From Tritrichomonas foetus (Eukaryota > Parabasalia > Tritrichomonadida > Tritrichomonadidae): DNA of 47,798 nt. The notes under the pieces are model-generated. The model saw only the letters and a list, made by a program, of their open reading frames with translations, had not been told where the DNA came from and ran no database searches. The translations under genes were made by a program, and so were the position numbers. Every line of letters starts with the position of its first letter. Within the stretch, counting starts at the first letter, position 1. The stretch spans positions 1-47,798 of the forward strand of contig MLAK01000704.1 of the NCBI GenBank assembly GCA_001839685.1. Direction: 5' to 3'. This document shows, piece by piece, positions 8,504 through 18,998 of this stretch.

Positions 8504-9256
8504 ATGGTAACCCAGATTGATGTTGCAAGCCTTAAAAGGGAAATAGAAAAACAGAAAAACGAGAGCCTTTATGGAAACATACACGTATGGGCAGATTCAT
8601 CTTCTGCTTCTTATGTTTCTACAATATGTGGAAAATATTCGTCAATCACCGAAAATCCAAATCTCTTCCATAATCATTCGTTTTCCGCCTCGTCAAATCC
8701 AGGACAGCTTGTTCGAGAATTAGCATCAAGTTTCCCGCGAGTTCTCGTCGTCGCAATATGCAATTTTGATCCGCAAAAAGTGACAGAAAACTGGGTCAGA
8801 CAGCAATTTTCATCATACGGACAAAGAATGCCATTCGCTGATTTAAGGTTTATCAGAGTAAACGGCATCTCCAGCGAAGATCAAATCTATCTCGAAAATT
8901 TCGGATTTAAAACTAATCCGACCATTTTAGTATTCAAAATGGGTCATCTTATCGATTGTTTTTCACCTAACATTTCTGAATTACAATCATCTGCCAAACC
9001 AAGTGTGCTCGATCAACTTCGTTTTCGTGATGCACAAATTGCCTCCGACCTTGAGAGATGCGGTCCGCCACCAGCCATTGTCGAAGAAGATTTGATGAGA
9101 GGTGTCGATCGTGGGCGTGCCGAATGGGAACAGCGAGAAAGAGAAAAACGATCAAAAGAAGCAGAAAAAGAAGCGCAAGAACGTTTAAAGGAAAAACTTC
9201 GCGTTAAGGCAAGGATTGAAGAGCAACGCCGTTTAAGACAGCAGGGTGGAAAGTGA
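8504..9256 (+). CDS. Thioredoxin-fold-like protein with UBX-type C-terminal helix
   Basis: A 250-residue cytosolic protein. Residues about 40-160 look like a thioredoxin-type fold of the UAS or UBX-protein kind: a strand ending in WAD, a helix, strand RVLVVAICNF, a helix, strand LRFIRVNG, then TNPTILVFKMGHLIDCF in place of the usual cis-Pro strand. There is no CxxC, so it is not redox-active. The last 60 residues form a highly charged Arg/Glu/Lys helix ending KARIEEQRRLRQQGGK. In UBXN4-like and UBXN1-like p97 cofactors such a helix precedes the UBX domain, but here the protein stops before any UBX domain. The frame extends upstream to a GTG at 8465; the ATG at 8504 after the initiator is preferred. 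The family call is inference. Confidence 0.8.
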   Translation: MVTQIDVASLKREIEKQKNESLYGNIHVWADSSSASYVSTICGKYSSITENPNLFHNHSFSASSNPGQLVRELASSFPRVLVVAICNFDPQKVTENWVRQQFSSYGQRMPFADLRFIRVNGISSEDQIYLENFGFKTNPTILVFKMGHLIDCFSPNISELQSSAKPSVLDQLRFRDAQIASDLERCGPPPAIVEEDLMRGVDRGRAEWEQREREKRSKEAEKEAQERLKEKLRVKARIEEQRRLRQQGGK

Positions 9257-10326
9257 ACTTCACTTTTCAATTAAAATCATGTTTGATGTGAATGTTTAAA
9301 TAAAAAAATATTTTCTATCTTTTTCTTCTTTCGTCTTTGTCGATTTGATATCTAAAAGGTAATTTTTATCTCCATCTCTTTATTAAAAGGATTCACCCTA
9401 AGATGATTGAATTTAAAAAGAGAATAAGAACATTTAACAAGAGAATAAGAACATTTAAGAGAATAAGAACATTTAACAAGAGAATAAGAACATTTATGTG
9501 GGATGAATGATAGCGTTAAAATTAGTATCATATCATTCTAACAATAGCTTGAATATCAATGAGCAACTATAAAATGTCATCTATTCGAGGAAAACTGTAA
9601 TGTTTAATATGTTTTCTGAAGATGAGAGTGTATATTAATCATTATTTTCGAAATTTAACTCAGTTCGTATTCTTTTATTGATCATGAGTAATATATACAT
9701 GTGTTCACACTTGTAATACAATTAATGTGTTTCTCTCTTCCAAAATTGAAACATATTTCTACTTTCTCATGCTATCTGTTGTTGTTTCTAACACAGTGAA
9801 GCAAAACTGCGGTAACAATTAACTGATGAATTTATTACGCTAGTAATTGCCTTACAAATTGTTTTATGCAATTTTATATACAATTTTATCTTTTTATCCA
9901 TGAAAGAAGATCATAAACTTCGATTTTACAACATAATAGTTTCCTTTTTTCTACTGCAATAATATTACACCACATATTTAACGATTGTTCATTACAACTC
10001 TTCACATTGCATTCATCAAATTCATCCTTTATGCAAAATTATTAATGTCAGGTTCACGCCAATAATCTTTTATAATTGATATTGATGCCATTCAATGGGA
10101 ATTACCTTTGATTAATTGCCCTTGTAAATCTTTCAAGTATGACTCTCATATGTCAACATCTTTAGATGTATTTATCTCAATAGATAGTCTATCATTACAG
10201 AAAAGTCTATGTTACAAATTATGAATCACTTTATTGATTTATTTTGCTAATTATTTATCATGACTAACAATTTTTGTTGTTCAAGCTTTTTGATATAAAA
10301 CTTTTCTCTGCCATAATTATCTCTCA
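9257..10326. other. Intergenic AT-rich DNA with a short tandem repeat
   Basis: About 1070 bases between two plus-strand genes. It holds the repeat at 9420-9496 and otherwise AT-rich DNA with no supportable frame. No tRNA-like structure was noticed. Confidence 0.55.
9420..9496. repeat. 21-bp tandem repeat, 4 copies
   Basis: Four copies of GAGAATAAGAACATTTAACAA; the second and last are cut short to about 17 bases. The tract begins 160 bases after the stop codon at 9256 and, unlike the other minisatellites here, is A-rich on the coding strand. Confidence 0.85.
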
Positions 10327-12444
10327 ATGAAAATGTTCTTCTTATTGATTAGAATAGCAATTTCTTTTCAATTTACGAAAGGAATTTTTACATATAGATT
10401 ATTATCAAGAACAGATCTCTCCGTTGTCAATATTCAATGCATTACACAAGAAAATCTTGAGATCCCTAATCAAGTTACATATGATGGTATAAATTATCAT
10501 GTTATTGAAATTGAGAGATATGCTGCATATAAGTGTACAAAATTTAGTGGATCATTATTTATCCCTGAACCAATAAAATATATTGGATATTCAAGTTTTG
10601 CAGGGTGTTCGGGTTTCAATGGGACATTATCATTAGCAAATACTATTCAATATATAGCTAATGATGCATTTTTAAATTGTACAGGATTTCATGGCTCCTT
10701 AATACTTCCAAAGAACCTAAAATCAACTGGAAGCTCAGTTTTTAGAAATTGTTCCGGTTTTAATGAATCTTTATATATACCTGATAGTATAACATCAATT
10801 AGCAATTATGCATTTTATGGATGCTCTGGTTTAAAAGGTAAAATTACATTACCAAGTCGATTAAAAGAAATAGGAAGTGCTTCTTTTTATTCCTGTAATA
10901 GCTTTACTGAAATATCAAGTTTTCCGGATTCATTGGAACTAATTAGTTCATATGCCTTTTACAAATGCACAAGAATCACAGGATCTCTTATGTTCCCTAA
11001 TTCACTCAAAGAAATCAAATACTGTGCATTTGCATATTGTTCCAGACTTAATGGCTCATTAATCATTCCAGATTCTGTAACATCAATCGGAACATATGCG
11101 TTTGAAAAATGCAGAGGATTTGAAGTGTTGAAAATTTCCAATAATTTGTCACAGATTTCAAATTATACATTTTATCAATGTTCTGGATTCAAAGGTTCTT
11201 TAGTTATCCCTGAATCTGTATTATCAATAGGAAATAGAGCATTTTATGATTGTACTGGATTTGATGGCGATTTAATATTGCCTTCCAAACTAAGTAGAAT
11301 CGACTATAGTGCTTTTCAAGATTGTTATTATTTCCAAAATATTTATTTTATGGGAATCAATGAGCCTACTTATGTTAATAAGGTATTCTACACTGATGTG
11401 ATATATGTTCTCGAAATTTATAATGGGTCTACTTTTTGTGGGATTCCCACATTAATTGTGCCCAGTTTACCAACAGAAATTGTTAAAGAAACATCATCAA
11501 TATATGAAGAAGTATCATCATCAATAAATGAAGAAGCATCATCAATAAATGAAGAAGCATCATCAATGAATGAAGAAGTATCATCATCAATAAATGAAGA
11601 AACATCATCAATAAATGAAGAACCATCATCAATGAATGAAGAAATATCATCATCAATAAATGAAGAAACATCATCATCAATAAATGAAGAAGCATCATTA
11701 ATATATGAAGAAACATCATCAATGAATGAAGAAACATCATCATCAATGAATGAAGAAACATCATCATCAATAAATGAAGAAACATCATCATCAATAAATG
11801 AAGAAACATCATCATCAATAAATGAAGAAACATCATCATCAATAAATGAAGAAGTATCATCAATAAATGAAGAAGAATCATCTATGAATGAAGAGGCATC
11901 ATCAACGAAAATGATTTCGGATTTTGCGACTGCCTCCCCAAGTGAAACATCTTTATACCATGATTCTGAGAAAACCCTATTACCAACAGAAAATTCATTG
12001 ACCAGGACATTTTCTTTGGTAAATATTGAATCAATGAGTATTACTGAAACTGTATCTCAACTACAAATCATCGAAATCGTGGAATCATTCTCAATTACAT
12101 CTAAGAAAGATGAAAATGGAAATACATTTGAAACATTTATGATGGTGTATAGTGGAAGCATCACATTATCACATACAAATATTATTCAGAGTTATATCAC
12201 AATTATGGAATCTTACACACAAGTTTATTCTGAAATCACAAATCATTTTGAATCCATTATTGGCAACAAGATGAACATTTTGACAATGTTTGGAATTATT
12301 TTGGGATGTTTTACTGCAATTATGTTAATGCTTTCAATCGTTTTTCTATTTTTGATGAATATCATGCCATCTCCTTCGAATAATGAGATGAATTCAAAAA
12401 TCATGAATTTATTCGAATTAAAAGATACCACAGATTGGGTATAA
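10327..12444 (+). CDS. BspA-like leucine-rich-repeat surface protein
   Basis: A 705-residue type I membrane protein of the BspA-like family, a large group of trichomonad surface proteins linked to adhesion. Residues 1-19 are a signal peptide. Residues about 58-345 hold 12 repeats of about 24 residues (pattern I..YAFY.CSGF.GSL.IP.SL), the Treponema pallidum-type LRR; repeat 9 is one residue short and repeat 12 is degenerate. A Ser/Glu-rich stalk of SSSINEET-type units covers about 388-528. A Thr/Ser-rich spacer follows, then a membrane helix at about 651-676 and a 29-residue cytoplasmic tail ending LKDTTDWV. The ATG lies in CTCTCAATG, an initiator fused to the start. The N-terminal signal plus C-terminal anchor indicates the plasma membrane with the LRRs outside. 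The ligand is unknown. Confidence 0.95.
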   Translation: MKMFFLLIRIAISFQFTKGIFTYRLLSRTDLSVVNIQCITQENLEIPNQVTYDGINYHVIEIERYAAYKCTKFSGSLFIPEPIKYIGYSSFAGCSGFNGTLSLANTIQYIANDAFLNCTGFHGSLILPKNLKSTGSSVFRNCSGFNESLYIPDSITSISNYAFYGCSGLKGKITLPSRLKEIGSASFYSCNSFTEISSFPDSLELISSYAFYKCTRITGSLMFPNSLKEIKYCAFAYCSRLNGSLIIPDSVTSIGTYAFEKCRGFEVLKISNNLSQISNYTFYQCSGFKGSLVIPESVLSIGNRAFYDCTGFDGDLILPSKLSRIDYSAFQDCYYFQNIYFMGINEPTYVNKVFYTDVIYVLEIYNGSTFCGIPTLIVPSLPTEIVKETSSIYEEVSSSINEEASSINEEASSMNEEVSSSINEETSSINEEPSSMNEEISSSINEETSSSINEEASLIYEETSSMNEETSSSMNEETSSSINEETSSSINEETSSSINEETSSSINEEVSSINEEESSMNEEASSTKMISDFATASPSETSLYHDSEKTLLPTENSLTRTFSLVNIESMSITETVSQLQIIEIVESFSITSKKDENGNTFETFMMVYSGSITLSHTNIIQSYITIMESYTQVYSEITNHFESIIGNKMNILTMFGIILGCFTAIMLMLSIVFLFLMNIMPSPSNNEMNSKIMNLFELKDTTDWV
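11490..11900 (+). repeat. Coding minisatellite: Ser/Glu stalk
   Basis: In-frame 24/27-base units, such as TCATCATCAATAAATGAAGA plus a variable codon, encode SS(S)[IM][NY]EE[TAV]. About 16-18 units differ mostly by gain or loss of one TCA codon and by A/V/T at one codon. They form the stalk of the BspA-like protein. Near-identical neighbouring units point to recent expansion. Confidence 0.9.
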
Positions 12445-12903
12445 CATTACATTTATAACCATAAATTCATATAGCAATATAAATATAATGAAAAACATTG
12501 TTACTACTTAAAAGTCGTGATCTTGATTTATTCCATAAATATTAATAGTTTGGAAACTTTCCATTTTTGTATTAAAATATTAAAAATATTCATATTTAAA
12601 TCTATGCTGCGTAAAAATAATGACATATGGATGCGAATATGAACTATCAATGAGAATGATTGATTTCAAAATTGAATGCATAAATGTTCATTTTATTTAA
12701 AGTATATTCGGGGATTTTCAAAGATAGTTTTATTGAAAAAGTTAAATAAGACCTTTCAAAATTTCATAAGTGACAAAAAAAATCGATTCTATTGTAAATT
12801 TAACACACTTTCAACATGCCATTGCACATCAAAATCATTGAAATACAATATCGACAAAAAAGACAAAGAAAAAAGATCATAAAAAGTGAAAAATAAAGAA
12901 AAA
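12445..12903. other. Intergenic region with initiator for 12904
   Basis: About 460 AT-rich bases. A 68-codon open frame at 12676-12882 has no coding character and is not called. An initiator TCATA at 12877-12881 lies 25 bases before the ATG at 12904. Confidence 0.5.
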
Positions 12904-13938
12904 ATGAATCCTTCATCCAAAAGAAACTACATCCGAAAAAGAAAAGCATATAATGATAGTGTAAACCTTGTCAGACAAACACTTGAATTTATATCATCAG
13001 CCAGTGACAAACATTTGTCGATCGAAGAAATCCATAACCAATCTAAATCGCACGCAGACGCAATTGAAGCAGTTTGCTGGGATCCAAGACAAAGATATTC
13101 AGACGAAACCTATCAGAAAATTATGAACACGAAAACCAGGGAATTATGCGCCACTTTAATTATCAAAAATTTGCCTCAGCTTCGAGCGTCCCAGCTTATC
13201 TCAAAAATGAAGGACATCAAAGATTTAAAGTCATGTTTTATTACAAAAAACCCATCACCGATTACAGATTCCAATATCTACCGAAATAAAGATACGATTT
13301 TCAAAACCGAACAAACAGCCGAACAATCGAATGATATCTTAACAATACCTAAAGCGCTACTGCCAGATATAAAAATTGAATCAAAAACAGATCCAATTGA
13401 TAGTTTTTTTCAGATGAATTCAATCATCAAGGATTTCACAGAAAACCACAAAAATCAAAACTATTCATCAGATTTTACAGATTCGCTTTTAAATGGCACA
13501 AATATAAATAATGTCATATCAGAAAGAAAGACCAACTTTTCAGCTGAAGTCCCACAAGGCGCACAGAGTCCACCGAAACCAGCAATGCATCTCTTTCCAC
13601 TTCCCATCATTCAAAGACCTGTTTCAGCACCTCCATTTGCTCGCTCAGAAAATGAAAACAACTCTATTGTAAACAATTCAAATTTGAATTCAAATATTAT
13701 AAACAATTCAAATGCTGCGAATAATTTGAATGGGCTTGGAAATTTGAATGGACTTGGAAATATGTTTTGTTATGGGGGAATGATGGATCCAGAAATCGGA
13801 TTTTCAAGTGGACTGGGTGAAATTAAACTTGAATCATTCGATTTAAAGAATGAACATGATATCTTTTCGTTAGACACATTTTCACAACAGTCGTCTATTG
13901 AAAGCTCTTCTTTGTTTTCGAAGGCATTCGACTTTTAA
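12904..13938 (+). CDS. Unknown protein with conserved N-terminal helical region; possibly nuclear
   Basis: A 344-residue protein I do not recognise. The first 100 residues are a basic head (KRNYIRKRKAYN) followed by a helical domain containing IEAVCWDPRQRYSDE and TRELCATLIIKNL. This compact region recalls small transcription-factor helical domains such as TFIIS domain II or KIX, but no match is certain. The rest is low-complexity: Lys/Thr/Asp-rich, then a proline patch (PPKPAMHLFPLPII), an Asn-rich run with NLNGLGN repeated, and an acidic, Ser/Phe-rich end that could act as an activation region. The open frame reaches a GTG at 12886, but the ATG at 12904 is the likely start. There is no signal or membrane segment. 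Confidence 0.78.
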   Translation: MNPSSKRNYIRKRKAYNDSVNLVRQTLEFISSASDKHLSIEEIHNQSKSHADAIEAVCWDPRQRYSDETYQKIMNTKTRELCATLIIKNLPQLRASQLISKMKDIKDLKSCFITKNPSPITDSNIYRNKDTIFKTEQTAEQSNDILTIPKALLPDIKIESKTDPIDSFFQMNSIIKDFTENHKNQNYSSDFTDSLLNGTNINNVISERKTNFSAEVPQGAQSPPKPAMHLFPLPIIQRPVSAPPFARSENENNSIVNNSNLNSNIINNSNAANNLNGLGNLNGLGNMFCYGGMMDPEIGFSSGLGEIKLESFDLKNEHDIFSLDTFSQQSSIESSSLFSKAFDF

Positions 13939-14770
13939 GCATTATTTTGGCGGAATGATCAAAAAGTTTTTAATTTTTATGGTTTTCGTGATTGGTTTTT
14001 CGATGTCTACATTGAGATTTATCTTTTTATATTTGGGATATCATTAATTTATTAAAAACGGAGTATGCATGAAAATTTTATCATATTTTTTTTCCTTTTT
14101 TCATTATGACTTGGTTTTATATTTAATAAAAAGAATAAATGAAAAACAATATATGGAAAAGAGTGATTCTCAATTTTGGGCCAACTCAGATTAGAATATT
14201 TGGGAAAATCACAAAAAGTTGGAAGCAGCGTGAAAAACTTCATTTTTGATTATTACTTATCTCATTTTAATCAACGAAAATAAATTTGGATCGAGTCAGA
14301 AAAGATACGCAATATGATATTTCTTTTGAGAGATGTTTGAATACGGTGGAATTTAGGAAATGGTTGAGTTTATTTTCAAATAAAATGTCGATGTTTGAGA
14401 GACGAACTAAGTTGTCGGGAAATCATTTCACTCTAACATGAGAAAATGAGATGAATATCTCCAACACATATACAAAAAGTTTGACTCTATCTTAAAAATG
14501 AATTTATCGATCAGCTAATTGTGATGCATTTTGAATCTTTGAATATGAAATTGAATCAATTATTGAATTTGTGGAGCAATCTTATTTAAAAGTAAACGAC
14601 CTCTATTTAGGTATTCATTTATTCAATTGCAGCTTTAACTTTTTGTTTACCAAAAGGTCAAAAAAACATTGAAATATCAGATTCATAATCTTTACTCGAC
14701 TTTTTGAATCAAAATTTTCGTTATTTTCTGTGCGACCACTCAAATTATTCAATTTGCTTGATCAAAAAAA
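13939..14770. other. Intergenic AT-rich DNA
   Basis: About 830 bases with no supportable gene. I looked for a 5' exon and splice signals (GTATGT or GTACGT; ACTAACACACAG) for the gene that follows. No good donor was found; GTATTC near 14612 is a poor match. Confidence 0.5.
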
Positions 14771-16537
14771 ATGTCTGACTGACAAAGACTTCGTCATCTT
14801 CTTTTGGAAATACAGGGAAAACTATCACGATTAGGTGCAACCAACCGCTCTCGCTGGTCCTGCTTCAGTCCGGACACCGAATTAACACAATCTCAATTTA
14901 ACCAACGATTATCATCAATTGGAATAAATGTTCCACCTCACGATGTAGCCACACTTTGGCGTGCCACTGGAATTTTATCCGAAACTATGCAATTTTCCGA
15001 TTTTATCAGATTTTTGCAAGCCGAAAGCATTTCGTTACCAAACTCATCACCATCTTCATCGTCGTCATACAATTCTTTGATAGATTCAATGAAATCGAAC
15101 ACGAGGTCAGTTTTAATGAAATTTATCGAATTCGACCCATCAACAACTGGAACAGTTACTCATCGAACTTTTTCAGACATATGCAGTTGGTTTGCAACAA
15201 ACGACGATCAAACCGCCATTCGCCAAATATTGAATCAATACGATCCACAAAATACTGGAGACATGAATTACTTTTATTTTCTTGGGGACCTCTGCTCAAA
15301 CACATCATATGCTGCCGGAGGCATTTCCAGAAATGCCAACAATAATCAGTCTTCGTACAAACCGCCAAGTCTTGAAGTGAACTTTGAAAATCAAAGAAAT
15401 GAATCACCTTTAAATTCACCTTCAGCATATGCTAAGCCAACTAGTCCATATGCGCCAACCTCACCAAAAGGCTCAATGGGAAATTACGACTTCTATCGAG
15501 AAAGAAATAACTATGACTCGCCAATCAGAAATGCATATGATAGTCCATCAAGGAACGCTTATGATAATCCTCGTTCCCCATTAAGTGGAAATTCGCCAAG
15601 TTATGATAAATACGATAATTATGAGAAGAATCATGATAGAAACTATGAGTGGAATTATGATCAAAATTATGGTGGTTACGATAACTATAATGATGCAAAT
15701 TATTCATCACCATCATCAAACAGAAGAGGAAATAATTATAATTCACCACTATCCTATCGTTCACCTCCAGGTAGCGCTAATAGCCAGTACAACAATTACA
15801 ATAGTAGTAATAACAGTCCAACACCAGAGCGTAGGACAACTAGTGGTGGACGAGGCAGATTAGATCCAGCCATATTTGGTGAAAGTGGACCTTCCCGTTC
15901 ACCAATTGGCAGTGGGTCTCCTGGTGGCCGTCATCGACTTGACCCTTCAATTTTTGGACAAAAGCCACAACTTGAAGCAACTCCTGAACAACCAGTCAAG
16001 CATGCAGATGATTATGTAAATGCTGATCATATTCAAGGTCTCACACCTGGTCAATTAATTGAACTTATTTCTAAACAAGTGTCACGAGTATCGCGTGGTT
16101 CGAAACAATGCTACTCTCGCTGGAGAGGTTCGCATGAACATTTAGATGCAAATGATTTACGTGATGGCCTTGCACGTGATGCAAATATAGTTATACCTCT
16201 TCGTGATTTACAGCTGATTGTAAATCAGTATGGTGGTCCAATGAATATGAGTGCTTTTGTGAGAATGCTTGGGGATGGATCTAAATTCGCACTCGAAAAT
16301 TCTTCAATTGATGGAATGAGGCGTTCAACTGAAGATGAAGCAGCTTTAATTCGTATTGCAGACCAAGTAATTGGCACACAATGGGAAGATATGATTTTTC
16401 GTTCGAGATCTGCTGAAGATATCGTTAGAGGGTTCGCAATGATTGGCGTAAACACAACAGAAAATGACATAAGGACACTCACATCAAAATACGGACTCAT
16501 GGGATTCGTTGATGCAATTAAAGCGAGAATTGTGTGA
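14771..16537 (+). CDS. EF-hand-like protein interrupted by in-frame TGA at codon 4
   Basis: The ATG at 14771 opens M-S-D, then TGA at 14780-14782, after which the frame is open to 16537. The codons right after the TGA (QRLRHLLLEIQGKLSRLG) look fully coding and continue a helical EF-hand-like domain (to about 15050) with a degenerate loop and the pattern LTQSQF...LSSIGI. The next in-frame ATG is only at 14987, inside this domain. The middle (15330-15990) is rich in Asn, Tyr, Ser and Pro and carries two RLDP[AS]IFG motifs near 15857 and 15938. A second EF-hand-like pair lies at about 16015-16537. Canonical calcium-binding loops are not clear, so it may be structural. The gene is a nonsense allele, has a sequencing error, or has an unseen upstream exon. 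Confidence 0.75.
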
Positions 16538-17615
16538 GTGATGCATTTTTGTGAATGCTTTTTTGTTGTTTAAAAATGTTTTTTGTTGTTTTTATATCTT
16601 TTATGTTGTTTTTTTGTGACATCATTAAAATGTTTTTTGACTTATTTGTATTTCAGTGTTCATTTCAAGATTTACCTGATCTTTCCCGTAAAATGAGAAT
16701 ATATAAATTCAATTTTAATATTATTTAATTTCATTGATAAAGATATCGAACAGCAGTTTTTATGTAAACCTATGCTGTTATTATATATTGCTAATAAATT
16801 CGATTTTGGCATCTTAGCCACGAGAATTATCATGTGATTTCATAGTTTCTTTTGACCAATCATACTGGTACAATGTTATTATGTTCATGAAAATAATTAA
16901 AATAAGTATTCAATTTGAAAATCATAATCAAATTTGCGTGATTGTCAAGATATCTCAAATTCTTTCTGGAAAATTTCATTTCAATAATATAGTGTATATA
17001 TCGAATTCACTTTAAAAAAACAAAAAATAGAATGAAAGTAAGATCATGATTTTCATGTCTGAAATCGCTAATCCAATCTGCCATGACATTCATTTCACAA
17101 AATTCTAATTCTTTTTCAAAATTTTCAATATCTTACAGTCTTTTCAAAAAACTAAATTTATTACATTACCTAGTCACTTGATCACATATTTCGTTTACTT
17201 CCAATATTATAAATATTAATTCTCACATATAAATGAAATAAAAATAGCAAATTGAGAAATATTCTTTCATATATCGCTTAAAATACGTTTTTTGATACAA
17301 ATTATTTGTGACTTATTTATAAACCGTTGCTCTCAAAAAATTAATTAGGAGATTTCGAGAATAGAATTTCATTTCCTAAACGATCTAAAACCAAGCAAAA
17401 AGTTATTGCTTCATTGAAAATTATTTGAATCTTATAGAAACTCGATGCAATATAAAAAGTTTCCTATTGAATTAATATTCGAAAATGAAATTGAATTTCG
17501 ATGAAGAGTAAATGAATTGAAATTATTAGGCTTCACTTCTGTTTCGTTATTGAAAAAGATTCCATTGGATATCAAAAAGTGAAATTAATCATATCAACAT
17601 TTTCATTCAACAAAA
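16538..17615. other. Intergenic AT-rich DNA
   Basis: About 1080 bases between two plus-strand genes. Near 16559-16616 there are four loose copies of a TTTTTGTTGTTT unit just after the stop codon. Initiator TCATT at 17603-17607 precedes the next gene. No other feature is seen. Confidence 0.55.
17603..17607 (+). promoter_or_regulatory. Initiator (Inr) TCATT
   Basis: TCATTCAACAAAAATG puts a canonical initiator 11 bases (from its A) before the ATG at 17616, a typical short trichomonad leader. Confidence 0.65.
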
Positions 17616-18872
17616 ATGTTCTGGTTGATTACAACAGCATTTTCTATGAAGCCAATTGTTATGGTTCCGCCAATGCTTGGCTCCCAGCTTTGGGTTACGG
17701 TAAAAGATTTCAAGAGTAGCCACTGGTACTGTCCAAAAAATATCGATAATAAAACTATGTGGTTAAACGAAGAATACGTCATTCCCCCGCTTTACAATTG
17801 TCTCGCCGAATACCTCACTTCACAATGGGATCCAGTCGCTAAAACTGTTCGCAATAATACAAATGTCGAAGTATATCCAATCGACTTCGGTGGCGTCGAA
17901 GGCGTCAAATATATCGACTCCGGCGTTTTAGGATATCATTTGATCTCCGATTATAACGAATTAATACAGAAATTAACAGATGAGGGATATGTTGTCCGTA
18001 AAGATCTTTTTGCTGCTCCATATGATTGGAGACATGCTCCACTTTACATTAGTCATTACTACCAAATGCTGAAAGATCTCATTGAGCAAGCATATTATAT
18101 GAATGATAATCAAAAAGTGACAATCTTTTCTTATTCATGTGGTTGCATGGTGTTCCACTACTTTTTGACACATATTGTTGATGAAAAATGGAAGGAAAAA
18201 TTCATTTTGAAAGTAATTTGGTGCGCTCCATCTTTCGGTGGAACAATGGATGCTTTTTCAACTGCATACTTCCATAAAATTGATTATATACCAGAAATTC
18301 TTGTGTCTGAATCACTTCACAATTTCTTTGATTCACTTCCAACCTTATATTCTCATTTACCAAACTCACATATGTTTCCAGATTATCCAATTGTTTATGG
18401 CCCTAATGGAGAAGAAATCCATGCACCAGAAATTCCAGATTTCCTGATAAAGATGGGTAAAGTTAAGGATGAGTTCATGCCACTTATGGAAGAAGCTTCA
18501 GAAATCATCAATAAATCATTTGATGATCCTGGTGTCAGTTCTTACTTTGCATTTAATGCAGTCTTACCTTCAACTCGTGCATTTAACTTTTCAAAGGGAT
18601 TCGATAAAGATCCAGAAACTATTTACACACTTGGTGATGGAACCATGCAGGCTGATATTCTCTACTACGGCTGCAATAACTGGAATAGCGCTAATTTAGG
18701 AAAGACAATGTTATGTCATGATTTCAATAATACAAACACAGACTATTCACATGTGTCAATTCTTGCTCAACCAGACTTCGTTGATGTTATGGTGGAGATG
18801 ATGATGAGTGATAACTGGCTCGTTCCAGGAAGACATAACGTAACTGGTTCCCATGTTCCAAATATTCTTTAA
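17616..18872 (+). CDS. LCAT/PDAT-type phospholipid acyltransferase or lipase
   Basis: A 418-residue protein of the lecithin:cholesterol acyltransferase family (LCAT/PDAT/lysosomal PLA2), which moves or releases acyl chains from phospholipids. A short hydrophobic N-terminus (MFWLITTAFS) looks like a signal peptide, so it is probably secreted or lysosomal. Family marks: VPPMLGSQL (oxyanion loop) at about 17-25, APYDWR at 134-139, nucleophile elbow FSYSCGC with Ser174, LGDGT with Asp341, and YSHVSIL with His379. The elbow is SxSxG rather than the usual HSMGG. Together these give a complete Ser-Asp-His triad, so activity is likely. Whether it is a transferase or a phospholipase cannot be told from sequence. 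Confidence 0.93.
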   Translation: MFWLITTAFSMKPIVMVPPMLGSQLWVTVKDFKSSHWYCPKNIDNKTMWLNEEYVIPPLYNCLAEYLTSQWDPVAKTVRNNTNVEVYPIDFGGVEGVKYIDSGVLGYHLISDYNELIQKLTDEGYVVRKDLFAAPYDWRHAPLYISHYYQMLKDLIEQAYYMNDNQKVTIFSYSCGCMVFHYFLTHIVDEKWKEKFILKVIWCAPSFGGTMDAFSTAYFHKIDYIPEILVSESLHNFFDSLPTLYSHLPNSHMFPDYPIVYGPNGEEIHAPEIPDFLIKMGKVKDEFMPLMEEASEIINKSFDDPGVSSYFAFNAVLPSTRAFNFSKGFDKDPETIYTLGDGTMQADILYYGCNNWNSANLGKTMLCHDFNNTNTDYSHVSILAQPDFVDVMVEMMMSDNWLVPGRHNVTGSHVPNIL

Positions 18873-18913
18873 TTAAAATGCTCTTACAATAAAAATGATA
18901 TAAACAGAAGATT

Positions 18914-18998
18914 TTTCTTTTGTTCTTTGTTTTCTTTTGTTCATTACTTTCTTTTGTTCATTGATTTCTTTTGTTCATTGATTTCTTCTGTTCATTGT
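18914..18998. repeat. 17-bp tandem repeat, 5 copies
   Basis: Five copies of TTTCTTTTGTTCATTGA-type units, 41 bases after the stop codon at 18872 and between convergent genes. It is T-rich on the coding strand of the upstream gene. The rest of the 18873-19202 gap is featureless. Confidence 0.88.

Noticed and set aside
11483..11881. Minus-strand 132-codon frame rich in Met, Leu and His
   Set aside because: Shadow of the Ser/Glu repeat in the BspA-like gene.
12676..12882. 68-codon open frame upstream of the gene at 12904
   Set aside because: Lys/Phe/Asn-rich simple composition, overlaps the initiator of the next gene.
14600..14640. GTATTC near 14612 as a donor for the EF-hand gene
   Set aside because: Trichomonad introns use GTAYGT almost without exception, and no matching branch/3' signal lies before 14790.
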